Shown here: positions 49,516 through 59,510 of the stretch, one piece after another
How the letters are laid out: each line of letters opens with the position of its first letter
Numbering within the stretch: the stretch's first letter is position 1
NCBI GenBank assembly: GCA_026874595.1
Contig: CM049322.1
Span: 39,364,840-39,428,839, forward strand
Reading direction: 5' to 3'
Length of the DNA: 64,000 nt
Origin: Sipunculus nudus
Lineage: Eukaryota > Annelida > Sipuncula > Golfingiida > Sipunculidae
Position numbers and translations under genes: made by a program
The notes under the pieces: generated by a model
Told to the model about the DNA's origin: nothing
The model's database searches: none
Seen by the model: only the letters and a program-made list of their open reading frames with translations

Positions 49516-51555
49516 CTTGAGGCAAGGCATATAACTAAACAAACCAGCTGTCATCAGCTTGCATTAAAATGAATATCATGTATTTCATTATTTAATATTT
49601 CCTTTTTTGCTTCTAACTTGACTCTTCTTATATATGGAGAAATAAAGTGGCATGATAACAGTTGACAAAATCTCGCATAATATTTCTAAAAATAAAAGAG
49701 CAATAATGGGTACACAGACATTTTTTTTTTTTTTGGGGGGGGGGGAGAAGTTTGTATGCTTATTCATTCGTCATCACCAGCACTACTGCACTCTGTGGAG
49801 AGTTATATGGGACTTTGTAAAGCAGGGAATATGCATCTATAATTTGGAGGAGTATGAAAAATTGAATCCCATGTTGGTGTTTTGCCTCATTATCGTTTCA
49901 TAATATAATCAGATATCGCGTCAGTATATACAATGAATATTTGCGAATACAGTGAAATGTATAAGTTTTAGTTTTTGGCGGACTGTTTACACCATTGACT
50001 TGTTTATTTGAAGTAGTCGGCAATGGTTGGTGAGTGCCACAAAAGCAAACATTGATCCTCATAGTCCTACATTATGAAAGTGTCCCGTCCGATGGACGCT
50101 TTGAGCCCTACAACTGAGCGTCCAAAATAGATTCTGAGTATCACAGACTATTACCCCCACAGTGTGTGGTTGATAATTATCCGAGTGCTGGGGTCATAAA
50201 GAATGTCCAGAGAATAAATATTTGACTAAACCAAATAAAGTAACACTCAAATATAAAGAAATGTTAATTAATATTTCGGATAATAGATATGTTAAATAAA
50301 TTTGGGCTAAATGATTAATTATAAAGGAGTTATAATTATTTATAACTCAAATAATTATAACTCCATAGATTTTTACTTGTTAGTAAGAATAAACACATAT
50401 TTGGATGTCATAAGGCAAAGCTCAGATGGAGTTCAGAAGCAAATACATTTGGAAGCGCATTTGCCACTTTTCAATAGATTTCGTAATTCTTATACACATG
50501 TAATTTTAAGTTATACATGTGCACAAAAGTGATGATTTCCATGACATATTTCTAACGAATGCTGCATAAACATAAATGCATAGTTTTTAACATACCGACT
50601 TCGTCATCCATTTTAAAGTTTCGTCACATACACAATGTACCTCGATAATCTTTGCCGAATGATTCATATAACATAAATGATATGTTTCACCTGTCTCGTT
50701 ATATATTCATAAATATCAGCCTGTAGTATGTATGTAAATGAGGGTTATTTGATTAAATATGAATTATGAAAAATTACTTGTATATCATTATAAATAATAT
50801 AGATTTATCAATATAACAAATAAAATTACTAAGCAGCCAATTCACATGCATCCTGTCAATTAGTAATTACCCAGGGTGTAACGTCATATCGACCCTATGG
50901 CATTACGACAAGATTAGTGGCGCCAGAGTGTCTTTACATCTACGTGTGAGGAACGCATTATAAAGCCTTATGAAGATGCATATATTTTCGTCATTCCTGA
51001 CAACGCTTCATGGTCTACAGGTACACTGTTTATTAACATATACCAGACCAATCGTTAGCATTTTTTGTGTACATTCTAATAATACCAAACATGAGCGAGA
51101 AAAGTTACTTTTCAATCCAGCACATTGGTAAACGCCTTGGTGTGTTTGTTGAATTTATGACCGCATGAAAACAAACATGGCTCGCACGGGTTACTGGACG
51201 CAGGCAGCTCGCAAGCGATACAGGAAATGACCCATGTCCATGCAGACGATGTTTCAGCTTCGGTTGTGAGCTCACATGTAAACTATTGTGTAAATTCATT
51301 ATTTTTAGCATAATATTGAGATTTTGGGCCGTTTGCCACAATATGAATGCAACCTGTTGCAAGACCACTCCGATACATTCGTAGATGTAACTTGTATCAC
51401 GACTCGAGTAGGCTTACCAGCCCAATTATCCGGTTGCCTACTTAGGTAGGTTGTCATGGCTACCCAGTTGCGAATCACAAGGAAGATTACGAATAATAGG
51501 ATTAATATGATTTTGTGTCGTAGGAATCTTCAGACAAAAATCAAAATTAACTTAC

Positions 51556-51597
51556 GACCGGCGAAAGACAGACCAGCACGAATAGTGAGATGAGCAT
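51556..51597 (-). pseudogene. Signal-peptide exon resembling lysozyme exon 1
   Basis: ATG opens a 14-residue hydrophobic leader MLISLFVLVCLSPV followed by gtaagt; a good acceptor (aatttccgcag) lies one base upstream. The last bases and donor (GCCGGTCgtaagtt) nearly equal those of lysozyme exon 1 (GCCGGTTgtaagtt), but the exon is 2 nt longer, so the intron phase is shifted. It probably belonged to the same broken lysozyme copy as the fragment near 49.5 kb. Confidence 0.4.
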
Positions 51598-51730
51598 CCT
51601 GCGGAAATTTTAATAACTAATTGTGAGATACAAGTCAAACACAACCTACACATAATTAAGAAAACTCCATATGGTTATCTCAGAATATGATATAAAAACA
51701 TATAAAGGTGAATGCAGAGTACGTACGTAC

Positions 51731-51837
51731 CATGGTGGCGCGAACTATAAATTATTTCTGACGTTTGTTGTGTTCCCAGAAAAGTGAACTGACTCCATTC
51801 TGGATAAAGCTTTAAAAAAATACCACGTGGTTATATA
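51731..51837 (-). promoter_or_regulatory. Candidate promoter and leader of the broken lysozyme copy
   Basis: Minus-strand TATATAA (51837-51831) next to a CACGTG box (51824-51829). About 100 nt further on is a Kozak-like gccaccATG followed at once by gtacgtac, a possible donor to the exon at 51597. The spacing fits a promoter plus leader exon. Sequence appearance only. Confidence 0.3.
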
Positions 51838-51910
51838 GAAAAGTAAAATATGACCAGGGTAGCAAAAAGGAACACGTAAAATATACTCAGCATAATTGAG
51901 TATTCAATCG

Positions 51911-51912
<2 letters not shown>

Positions 51913-51972
<60 letters not shown>
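51913..51972. repeat. (TA)n microsatellite
   Basis: About 58 bp of pure TA. Confidence 0.95.
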
Positions 51973-51974
<2 letters not shown>

Positions 51975-52044
51975 GAATGATTGCCTAATTTTTTTCAAAT
52001 GCGTTCATGTATGGCATGACAGAGGCGCCCAAAAGATTATTATA

Positions 52045-52310
52045 AATAAGCATTCTCAGGAATGCCAGCCTCAACCTTGTGGGGTAGCCGTGTTTGAATT
52101 ATCTTATTGGTCCATATTCCTAGATATTCCTGAATTCCTTCTTGGATCTAGATCATGAACCGGATCCACGCAAAATATATTCGATTCTTCAATAGTGCAT
52201 AATCGAGTTGCTATAAAAATTTCATGGGATTCCGTTCAAGACTGTTTGGGTTATGTTATGAACAAACACACATTACCTATCTCTCTCTCTCTCTTTCTTT
52301 CTTTCTCTCT
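52045..52310 (+). repeat. Dispersed repeat with (CT)n tail
   Basis: Plus copy of the 24905 family: CATTCTCAGGAATG, AACCGGATCCACGCAAAATA, CGATTCTTCA and TTTCATGGGATTCCGTTCA, then ACAAACACACATTACC and CT repeat. Confidence 0.6.
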
Positions 52311-53459
52311 CTATCTCTAACTTTGTCACACAAACTTACAAACACCCACCACCAGGAATTAACACATATCTCTTGGTGGAGGCAAAAAGCCTGTTGATCT
52401 ATTGAGACTGGATTGAGGTCATTACGATGGGAATCCTTAAGTTTCATGGACTCCCTATTCTCGATTCTCGGGCACATATTCTTTTATGCTCATGAACACA
52501 TTAGTTTTACAAAATCACAGAACAGAATTTCTACGAATAAATAAGCATATTGCATATGTGCGCCCAAAGGTTTTAAGCTTTGTGATGATCCACTGTATCT
52601 TCATACGATTTGCAGGCTTGGGTTCAAACACATATGTATTTGTATCTGAAAAAGATGTTATATAGGGCCAGAAAAAGGTATGGTTCTCAGGTACTTTATT
52701 TCAGAAACCAGTGGTACATGGGTAAATTTTACACTACAGGATTTATAAAAGTTAAACGGTTTCAACATGTAGAACAATTAATCAAATCACCCATTTTCAA
52801 GCAGTAATCTACAGGTAGATTTAATTTGTCCAAACTAAAGGACTATTCCTTTTCAGTGGGCAGTGAATGAGTACTCAGGTCTGGACTTGGACTCTAGTGC
52901 GGACCCAAGCCAACTTTTGTAGAGCCTTGGACTACTCGAAGCTCGGATGAAAGAACATAACTTGAGGAATTTATCCCTTTCCAGCTGTGCTGGATTTTTA
53001 AAACCTTATGAGATTTTGAACACTGTACGTTGCATTTCGGATTCTCAAAAGCTCTAGAGACACATTTACCAGCATAAAACTCGACCTTGCGGCGGGACAC
53101 ATTCTAAATAATATAAAATTCCTCGGGATTTCTGAGTGAAAATATGGAAAGTCTCCGTATTTGAACACATATGCCATCTTTCAGGACACTTACTTTAAAT
53201 GTTATTTATTTTACATGGATTGTACAACTAGTTTTGTCACCTAATGCTAGTAACTCGACATTGCTAACATGGTGGTGTTCGGAAGTCTAAAGTGATCGAG
53301 GAAACCGAAAGGAGATGCCACTACAACCCACTCTCATAAGAAGTGGTGTCAATAATCTTCTAGGGTTCTCTCATAAGAAGTGGTGTCAATAACCTTCTAG
53401 GGTTCGGGGATGGCTCGTTTACACACCCACGCGCGTACACCCACCCATCCATACACACA

Positions 53460-53462
<3 letters not shown>

Positions 53463-53517
<55 letters not shown>
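53463..53517. repeat. (AT)n microsatellite
   Basis: About 54 bp AT, directly next to a small TA-flanked element. Confidence 0.95.
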
Positions 53518-53520
<3 letters not shown>

Positions 53521-53695
53521 TGAAACCTCATTGTGTCGAATTCGAAGGGCCCTCAGGAAACTTAGACACATCCCAGGTTCGACACAAGCGGGTTTTATTT
53601 GGTTATAACTAGAGTTGTCCGGAATAGCGAGTCTGTTACTTCGACATATGCGGGGTATTCGACTTAAGCGAGTTCGACAAATCGACGTTTCACTG
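53518..53695. mobile_element. Pogo/Tc1-type MITE (CAGTGAAACCTC), 178 bp
   Basis: Left CAGTGAAACCTCATT, right GACGTTTCACTG, flanked by TA on both sides as expected for a Tc1/mariner-pogo insertion. The inside is rich in TTCGACA words. No coding. Confidence 0.75.
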
Positions 53696-53698
53696 TAT

Positions 53699-53702
<4 letters not shown>

Positions 53703-53751
<49 letters not shown>
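53703..53751. repeat. (AC)n(AT)n microsatellite
   Basis: About 30 bp AC followed by about 18 bp AT. Confidence 0.95.
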
Positions 53752-54025
53752 ATTACAGTTCAAATATATTACAATTAGGTATTAGATTTAAAAGAATAAA
53801 GTATTATGTTTCCAGTAAAAGTTTATTCTAAACCAGGTTGAAATATGAAAATAAAATGGAACCAAAGTCATTATACATCTATTTTTTAATATGTTTCATT
53901 TACAATACATAAATTTAATTCTCTGAAAAGTGGGTGAATTACATTGACTTTCCCCGATAACAAAAAAAGTTAATTGGGAGGGTTATATTCCCCCTATACT
54001 CCCCCTATTTTGACGCCCCTGCTTG
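53750..54025 (+). repeat. Dispersed repeat, direct copy of 46060-46400
   Basis: See shared words ATGTTTCC.GTAA and GGAACCAAAGTC. It ends just before the lysozyme 3' end. Confidence 0.6.
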
Positions 54026-54223
54026 TAATCATACCGGGGAGCGAAACCGGTCAGCTGGCCGGGAGAACAGAGCTTGCTACCAGTGGGCGGTCCAGGCCAT
54101 AATTATAAAATACAACTTGTATGGTGGATCGTTATCTATATTTGATATGGCTTGTTATACCGGCTATATATCTACAGTAAGTGCATAAAGTTGAAAGAAG
54201 AACAAAGAAAAATTCGGACCACT

Positions 54224-54363
54224 TTATTGCCAGCCATGAATATCGATAAGCGCCTGCATACGTGCTATGACGTCATTGGAGAAATCATTGTTCGTTGTTC
54301 CGGCGTCCACGTTTTCCCATGATTCAACATTATCCACACCTTTATTGTACGCCGCGATGCCAC
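54224..54363 (-). CDS. LYG: Lysozyme-like exon 6 (last)
   Basis: 140 nt after the acceptor cgccag. It encodes GGIAAYNKG, then the conserved [14 protein letters not shown] block and the C-terminal IHGW, ending with TAA at 54226-54224. This is the best conserved part of the protein. Confidence 0.9.
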
Positions 54364-57300
54364 CTGGCGAAAAATTATATTAATAACAAGATTATAATTT
54401 CAAGACTGAATTTCTGTGAAATATTTGAAATACCATGTCTAATTTTTCTTTTATATCTTTATTGCAAATTCTTCGATAAATATAACGATAAAGTAAAAAT
54501 GTATTTTTCTTCTTTCTGTTGTATGACATTATAAAGACTGTACAGGCTTAATCGAATTTCGTCAGGGCCATCGATAATTGCATTTCTTTTCTGCATCCAG
54601 AGTTAGGAAAACCATACAAAGTGTACTTTCCGACAGGCTGGGTTACACTTAAAGTGTACGTATCTGCCTTGTAGGTTTCTTGCATTCGAAAAATATTCTG
54701 ACGTCATCAACGTTTTCCTCATAACATTGACGATGAACTTGAGTATTCTTTATAATGATTACCAAATATTCATGAACTGATAACCACACTCTCAAGAATT
54801 CTGGAGGACAATTGTCAGTAACAGCTGAAATGATCACACTGCGCAGACTCGCACTCACAAGTGTAGGCCTACGACTCTGCTGTTTAGGGATTGTTGGAGA
54901 CAAAATCTGACCCCCACAATGCACCGGGGCTTCTAAATACACAAGCGGCTTAGGTATTACGGTAGTGAAGAGAACCATGTAGTCTGTTCATGTTTATTAT
55001 ATAAGAAAGGTTTTAAGGCGAAATCGATATACTTGGGCGGTTTCTTGTCAAGAACTTTACGGTATAAGTAATATTTTGTAAGTATGCTCATGTGGAAATT
55101 AAACAGGTGTTTTCTTTAAATGTAAAAAAAAGATTTTAGATTTTGACAGTTGAGACAAGAATTCCTGCCTCCCCACAATGCCCAGACAGAAGAGGTTCTT
55201 TTAAAGTCAAAAATACCTCTGGCGGCAGAGTGCTTAAATGTTACACGTTGGTCATGCACGATAATCGTAAAATGATTTAATAAATGCGTGACGTCACAAG
55301 ACTGTGAATATTCATGAACATTTGGTTATACCTTGAACTTGCATTTCAATCGTCCAGTCTGGAAATTTTTGTCTAACTCCCATGATCCTCGGTATGAGGA
55401 CTTGGTCAGTCACCATGGCAATGTGCTCACAGCTGTCCCAGGGGTACACTTCACATCCCTGTCCTAGACCGGAGTTCTGAAGATGACACTAAAAGCAAAC
55501 CACTGTGTTCGTTATGAATACTATAATATTATGTCTGAAGAAGACAATAAATGAAAACTGGTCTGTGGATTATGAATAATTTATAAGTAATTGACCAAGC
55601 GGAATTTTACAGATGATACTAAAAGCTGAACAGTATGTGCTATGATATTTCACGAGTAACACTGACCAATCAGAGCTTCTACTGACGTCTTCAATAAAAT
55701 GTATATGATAACTATGAGTGGACATACCTCTTCGCACTTTCTACAGGACGCTATCAATATCAAGAGAAACCAATTAGGAATCTCGAGGGAATTAATGGTG
55801 TCAGTTCTGATGAAAGCAGGGGGAAAATGCAACTCGCGAGAACGGTGCCCTCCCTTCACTTTAATTTCAAGTTGATTTGCTTGCTGCAGCGGCAGTCTGT
55901 ATACAGTTACCGTGATTAGAGATATCTCATTGGCCTCAGATTTATACCGAGTACTATGCAGCCAGGACTCAGTCACCCGATGACTATGTTTACCTTAAAG
56001 GGACATGATCAGGAGCAATATTATTCCTATCCTTTCACACTATCAGTTCAGTTTTGCTTTTACAAACGTTTACAGCAATACCATCCTAGCACACAGTTTC
56101 GGTGCCTCACAATGGGCTGTTTAACACCTTGTTATGCCGCTCTGTGTTAGTAAACAAAGTCTCCGTGTGTCTCGTGACCAAAACAAGGCCGCGAGACCGG
56201 TGAGATGTTTCAGTAGCGTGAACATGTATAACATTTTTTGGGCCATGTCAGTCAGGGCTTCTCCGGATTGACACGTGTTGGGGCTCGAGCGATGCACGCG
56301 ATGTGTTTTTGTTGACACCTGTTGCTGCGCCTGGTCCACTATTTTTAACAGTCGTTTACAGGAGTAAGCAAACGGAGAGTACGTCCCTCTTATTTTTACA
56401 AGGCGTTCAGACAGGCATTCAGAATGCATCACAAATTAAAAAAAAAATCTAAGGCCATACGTCTTTTCTTGTTGGTTGAGTGCACACGTGTTTATCAATT
56501 TAATAAAGTAAATGTAGCTTGCCTGAAGAATGCCGTAGGCCCTACACACTGGGTTACACGATCCCCATCCATCCGTATCGTAAAGGTTACGACCTCCACG
56601 TGATACGCGGCTGCCAAGTGCGGCAACGAGGGCGGGACTAATACCTATAAATTAGAATTAGTGTTTATATATATATTCAGGCTTTCATGTACAGTAATAC
56701 CTCGCTTAACAACCACCGCCGACCACCTCACAATAACGACCACTTGTTCACGGTCCCAATTCTTTTTTTTTATACATAAGACCTCGCATAGACGACCACC
56801 TCGAAAATCCGACCACTTTAGCAAATTCCTTTTCAGTGTTCGTAAGTTCAAGGTTTTACTGCATATCATATTTCGCGCTTTCTCTGTTGTTCTTGATATC
56901 AGGACAGTATATGTATTCTTAACGATGTAAATATTAACTTACAATATTCCTCTCCGGCTCGGGTGTAACAATGTTTTCGCCGCTCAAGCTCTGCCACATC
57001 GTTAGCAACCATGGTTTGCGAGGCAGGGACCCCTGGTGGTAAAACATAAAACTAAAAGACAAATCTTCATATCAGATTTTGGTTTGCAGAAACAGAAACG
57101 ATTCAGGAGAGCTGTTTGGTGTTTGTAAACAATGACGCCTCGATCAGTTAACAACAGAACACCGTTGGTTCAACATTTAAATACTAAGCTCAACCAGCTA
57201 TCATTACCTCAGTAACACGACCACCTAAAAGGCACGAATCATAACGACCGTCTTAATGAAGCGACCGCCGTGGTGACACTATTGCCTGCTGTGAGAACCA

Positions 57301-59129
57301 CCTCAGTATTACGAACAGCCTAATTACACAGCAACCCCCCCCCCCCCTTTTCGGCAGTCATAACCTCTTTTTAAGCGTTTTACACCCTTGAACCCTCCCC
57401 CTTTTCTGGATCTGTTTTAGGTGTTATCATTTCTAACATGAACCCCTCCTTTCCCTAAATCTAGGATCCACCCCTGACCAGGCACTCCAGCCACGTGACT
57501 TACTTGAACGGCAATCACCACACTATCACCACCATTCTAGTCATGTGACTAACAGCCATGGCAACCATCAAAATAATACCATTGCAATAACAAGACCACC
57601 CCACTCATGTGAATAACTGTCATGATGACCATAACAATATCAAAACCATCCAAGTCACGTGAATAATTGCCATGATAACAGCAAAAATATCACGACCATC
57701 AATTGTCACGTGACTAACTACCACGCCGACCATTACAATACACGATCGTCTCATTCACATGATTAACTGCCATAACAACCGCCTCAATAACACGATCACC
57801 CTAGTCACGTGACTACCACGACATCCACTTCAGTAGCACGACGACCTCAGTGACACAACTACCACCCATGACGAATTTCAGTTGTTTGATCCTGGTCGTG
57901 TTAGCAGGGATTACCTTATTTACATATAAACAAATCTCACCCGAGTACGTGAGGCCGTCCTCTTCGAAAGCTGTATCAAGGCTTGCGCCGGTCGGGATCA
58001 GGGCCGACATGTTGCCATAGCAGTTGAACTGACCGGTCACAACTGAAAGGATTGACAATGGCATCATACACTTTTGATTTTACTTTAGCATTGATTTGTA
58101 TAAAATATAATAAAATATACTCTGCATTCTATGAAATGCAAGCCTCCACCATGAGGGCGGTCCTTATCCTGGGGTGCTCACAAAACCGGCTTTGCATTTA
58201 CTTATTCGATCCAAATTACCAGGTTAATTCGTGAATAAGTAACTCTACATATATGAATATTCCTTGATATCGTTGCTGAATCCGATCATGTATCGGATCC
58301 TCACCAAAAGCTGATCGGTTCTTCATTGGCCCATTCACGAAATGCCCTGAAATTTCATGAGATCCCGTTCATGACTGTGTGAAACAAACACACAAACACA
58401 TACACAAACACAAACGAATTGTACAGCATTTCATCTTAATGTATGATAATGTCTTTCCAGTATTTCCCTTGAGCACCATATTATAATCATAAAAGGTTGA
58501 AATGATCGTCAAATATTGACATGGAATTCTCTTACATTTCAGGGTTCTGTTTTTTTTTTATATTTCTGATCGTAAATGTCTTTATTATGTGAAAAAAATA
58601 ATATGTACTATCACCGAGGACGTGGCGTATACAGGAATATACAAGCATTCTGCCTCTCGGCTATATCTATGGTGCATTAAAAGGATCCGCTAATAATACA
58701 TACAGACGAAAATTTCATTTGATTCTTGCATTTTGAAAATAGCATTTGAAATATTAGTTTTGAGAAAATAACATATTCTACAGTAACACTATATCGAGAT
58801 TCAACTACGCACTATTGGCCTATTATTTAAATACCAACTGATTTTTGTTGATTTAGGGATATATTTTTAGCTAAAGTACAATCAGTTGATAAACTTTAAT
58901 AAATAGAGTTGAATGCAAACTCTAAACTGCGTTCAAAACTGACTTAGCCTGTGAATATCCCTCAATGTATTACATGATGAACCGGGTTCTGAATATAAAT
59001 TTTCAGGTCTCTCTGCTTGTGACACACACACATAGAGGCATTATATATGCCGTTTTAAACTGGACTGAAAAAAAATAATTGAAACTTACAACCGGCAAGG
59101 CTGATTACGGAGGCTAGTAAACGGAACAT
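54224..59129 (-). CDS. LYG: Goose-type lysozyme-like protein lacking the catalytic residues (6 exons, 212 aa)
   Basis: Exons on the minus strand: 59129-59090, 58042-57941, 57032-56943, 56644-56523, 55476-55332, 54363-54224; total 639 nt with consistent phases (1,1,1,0,1) and a TAA stop. Residues 1-17 are a signal peptide, so the protein is secreted. Family landmarks follow in order: CYGN...PTGAS...DGL.YSGVPAS (21-52), RAGEEYC (72-78), [15 protein letters not shown] (80-95), DGWGS (102-106), YGILQ (114-118), QKFPDW, then GGIAAYNKG and [12 protein letters not shown] near the end. Goose-type lysozymes cut bacterial cell-wall peptidoglycan, with Glu73, Asp86 and Asp97 as key residues. Here these positions are Val91, Ser106 and Ser120, so hydrolysis is unlikely. 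Seven Cys (21, 69, 78, 107, 111, 126, 134) suggest a disulfide-stabilised extracellular protein. No frameshift or internal stop is present, so it looks maintained, possibly as a binding protein or inhibitor. Family call very sure; lost activity inferred. Confidence 0.9.
54838..55240 (+). repeat. Dispersed repeat, copy 2, in lysozyme intron 5
   Basis: Direct copy of 34860-35270, lying between lysozyme exons 5 and 6. Confidence 0.65.
55332..55476 (-). CDS. LYG: Lysozyme-like exon 5
   Basis: 145 nt between catcttcag and gtataa, phase 0 in and phase 1 out. It encodes the segment after [13 protein letters not shown], then WDSCEH and QKFPDW. The third usual acidic position (QVD in goose lysozyme) reads QNS. 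Confidence 0.85.
56523..56644 (-). CDS. LYG: Lysozyme-like exon 4 (former catalytic exon)
   Basis: 122 nt from ttatag to a GC-type donor (CAG|gcaagc). It encodes [17 protein letters not shown] and then [17 protein letters not shown]. In active relatives the same helix reads ..ISRES.. with the catalytic Glu, and WGD with an Asp; here they are Val (codon GTA) and Ser (codon TCG). Flanking residues are well kept, so the alignment is not in doubt. Confidence 0.85.
56692..56861. mobile_element. Pogo/Tc1-type MITE in lysozyme intron 3
   Basis: Left (TA)CAGTAATACCTCGCTTAAC, right AAGGTTTTACTG. The inside has ACGACCACC words. It lies 48 bp upstream of the former catalytic exon in transcript direction. 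Confidence 0.65.
56943..57032 (-). CDS. LYG: Lysozyme-like exon 3
   Basis: 90 nt between taccaccag and gtaagt, phase 1 at both ends. It encodes [19 protein letters not shown] and then RAGEEYC, matching the family segment GVxASxxxAxxDLxxM...AGxxYC. Confidence 0.88.
57340..57480. mobile_element. hAT-like element end in lysozyme intron 2
   Basis: Poly-C run, TTTTCTGGATCTG, CTAAATCTAGGATCCACCCC and TGAC: a diverged right end of the 10540 family. Confidence 0.4.
57488..57845. repeat. 50-bp minisatellite with CACGTG boxes, lysozyme intron 2
   Basis: Seven diverged units, mostly 50 bp, each with GTCACGTGAC or a one-base variant (57490, 57540, 57604, 57654, 57705, 57754, 57804) and AACTGCCATGA..ACCAT. 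Confidence 0.8.
57941..58042 (-). CDS. LYG: Lysozyme-like exon 2
   Basis: 102 nt between cctttcag and gtgaga, phase 1 at both ends. It holds the mature N-terminus: Cys21-Tyr-Gly-Asn, then PTGAS and DGLTYSG, typical of the goose-type family start. Confidence 0.88.
58125..58415 (+). repeat. Dispersed repeat with CACAAACA tail, lysozyme intron 1
   Basis: Plus copy of the 24905 family, with GATCCTCACCAAAAGCTGAT, TTCTTCATTGGCCCATTC and ACAAACACACAAACACATAC. Confidence 0.7.
59090..59129 (-). CDS. LYG: Lysozyme-like exon 1 (signal peptide)
   Basis: 40 nt, ATG to GGT T|gtaagt, phase 1. It encodes [13 protein letters not shown], a hydrophobic leader completed by the first codons of exon 2. A ctctttcag tract about 50 nt upstream on the same strand could be the acceptor of a 5' UTR intron. 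Confidence 0.8.
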
Positions 59130-59510
59130 TATGCAGAATCACAAGTCTTGGCGTAATATTCACAAACAATACAATGTACACTGAAAGAGAAGCGGGAAAA
59201 CTACAGGTGGCTATCTATACATAGATACATGCACGCAAGTGCATGCTATTTATCATTTGTGGTCTAGATGTTCATAAATATCAATGCCCAAAATGCAGAG
59301 CTATCTTTTGTTCAGGAGCGTCCTCCACAGCAAGAGATGTAATTCTATTGGGAAAAAATGCAACCATCAACAGTTTTTCCACTGTTTGGACAACCTGAAA
59401 ATTCCGGTATTCTTGCTTCTTAAAAACAAGCTTGAATCGATAAAAAACTGCATGTACCTGGTCAAAAGTCGTTCTGATCCTCTTACATATTCCGTCGTAT
59501 ACACGATAGA

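Noticed and set aside
55730-55855. Minus-strand frame with SRE, tempting as the missing lysozyme catalytic exon
   Set aside because: The SRE lies outside the right context (no PALxAxI helix before it, no GWG after), and no acceptor gives the needed phase. The exon at 56644-56523 fits perfectly in phase and in sequence.
57200-57335. Further lysozyme exon in intron 2
   Set aside because: The sequence is ACGACCACC-type repeat; exon 2 and exon 3 join in phase without it.
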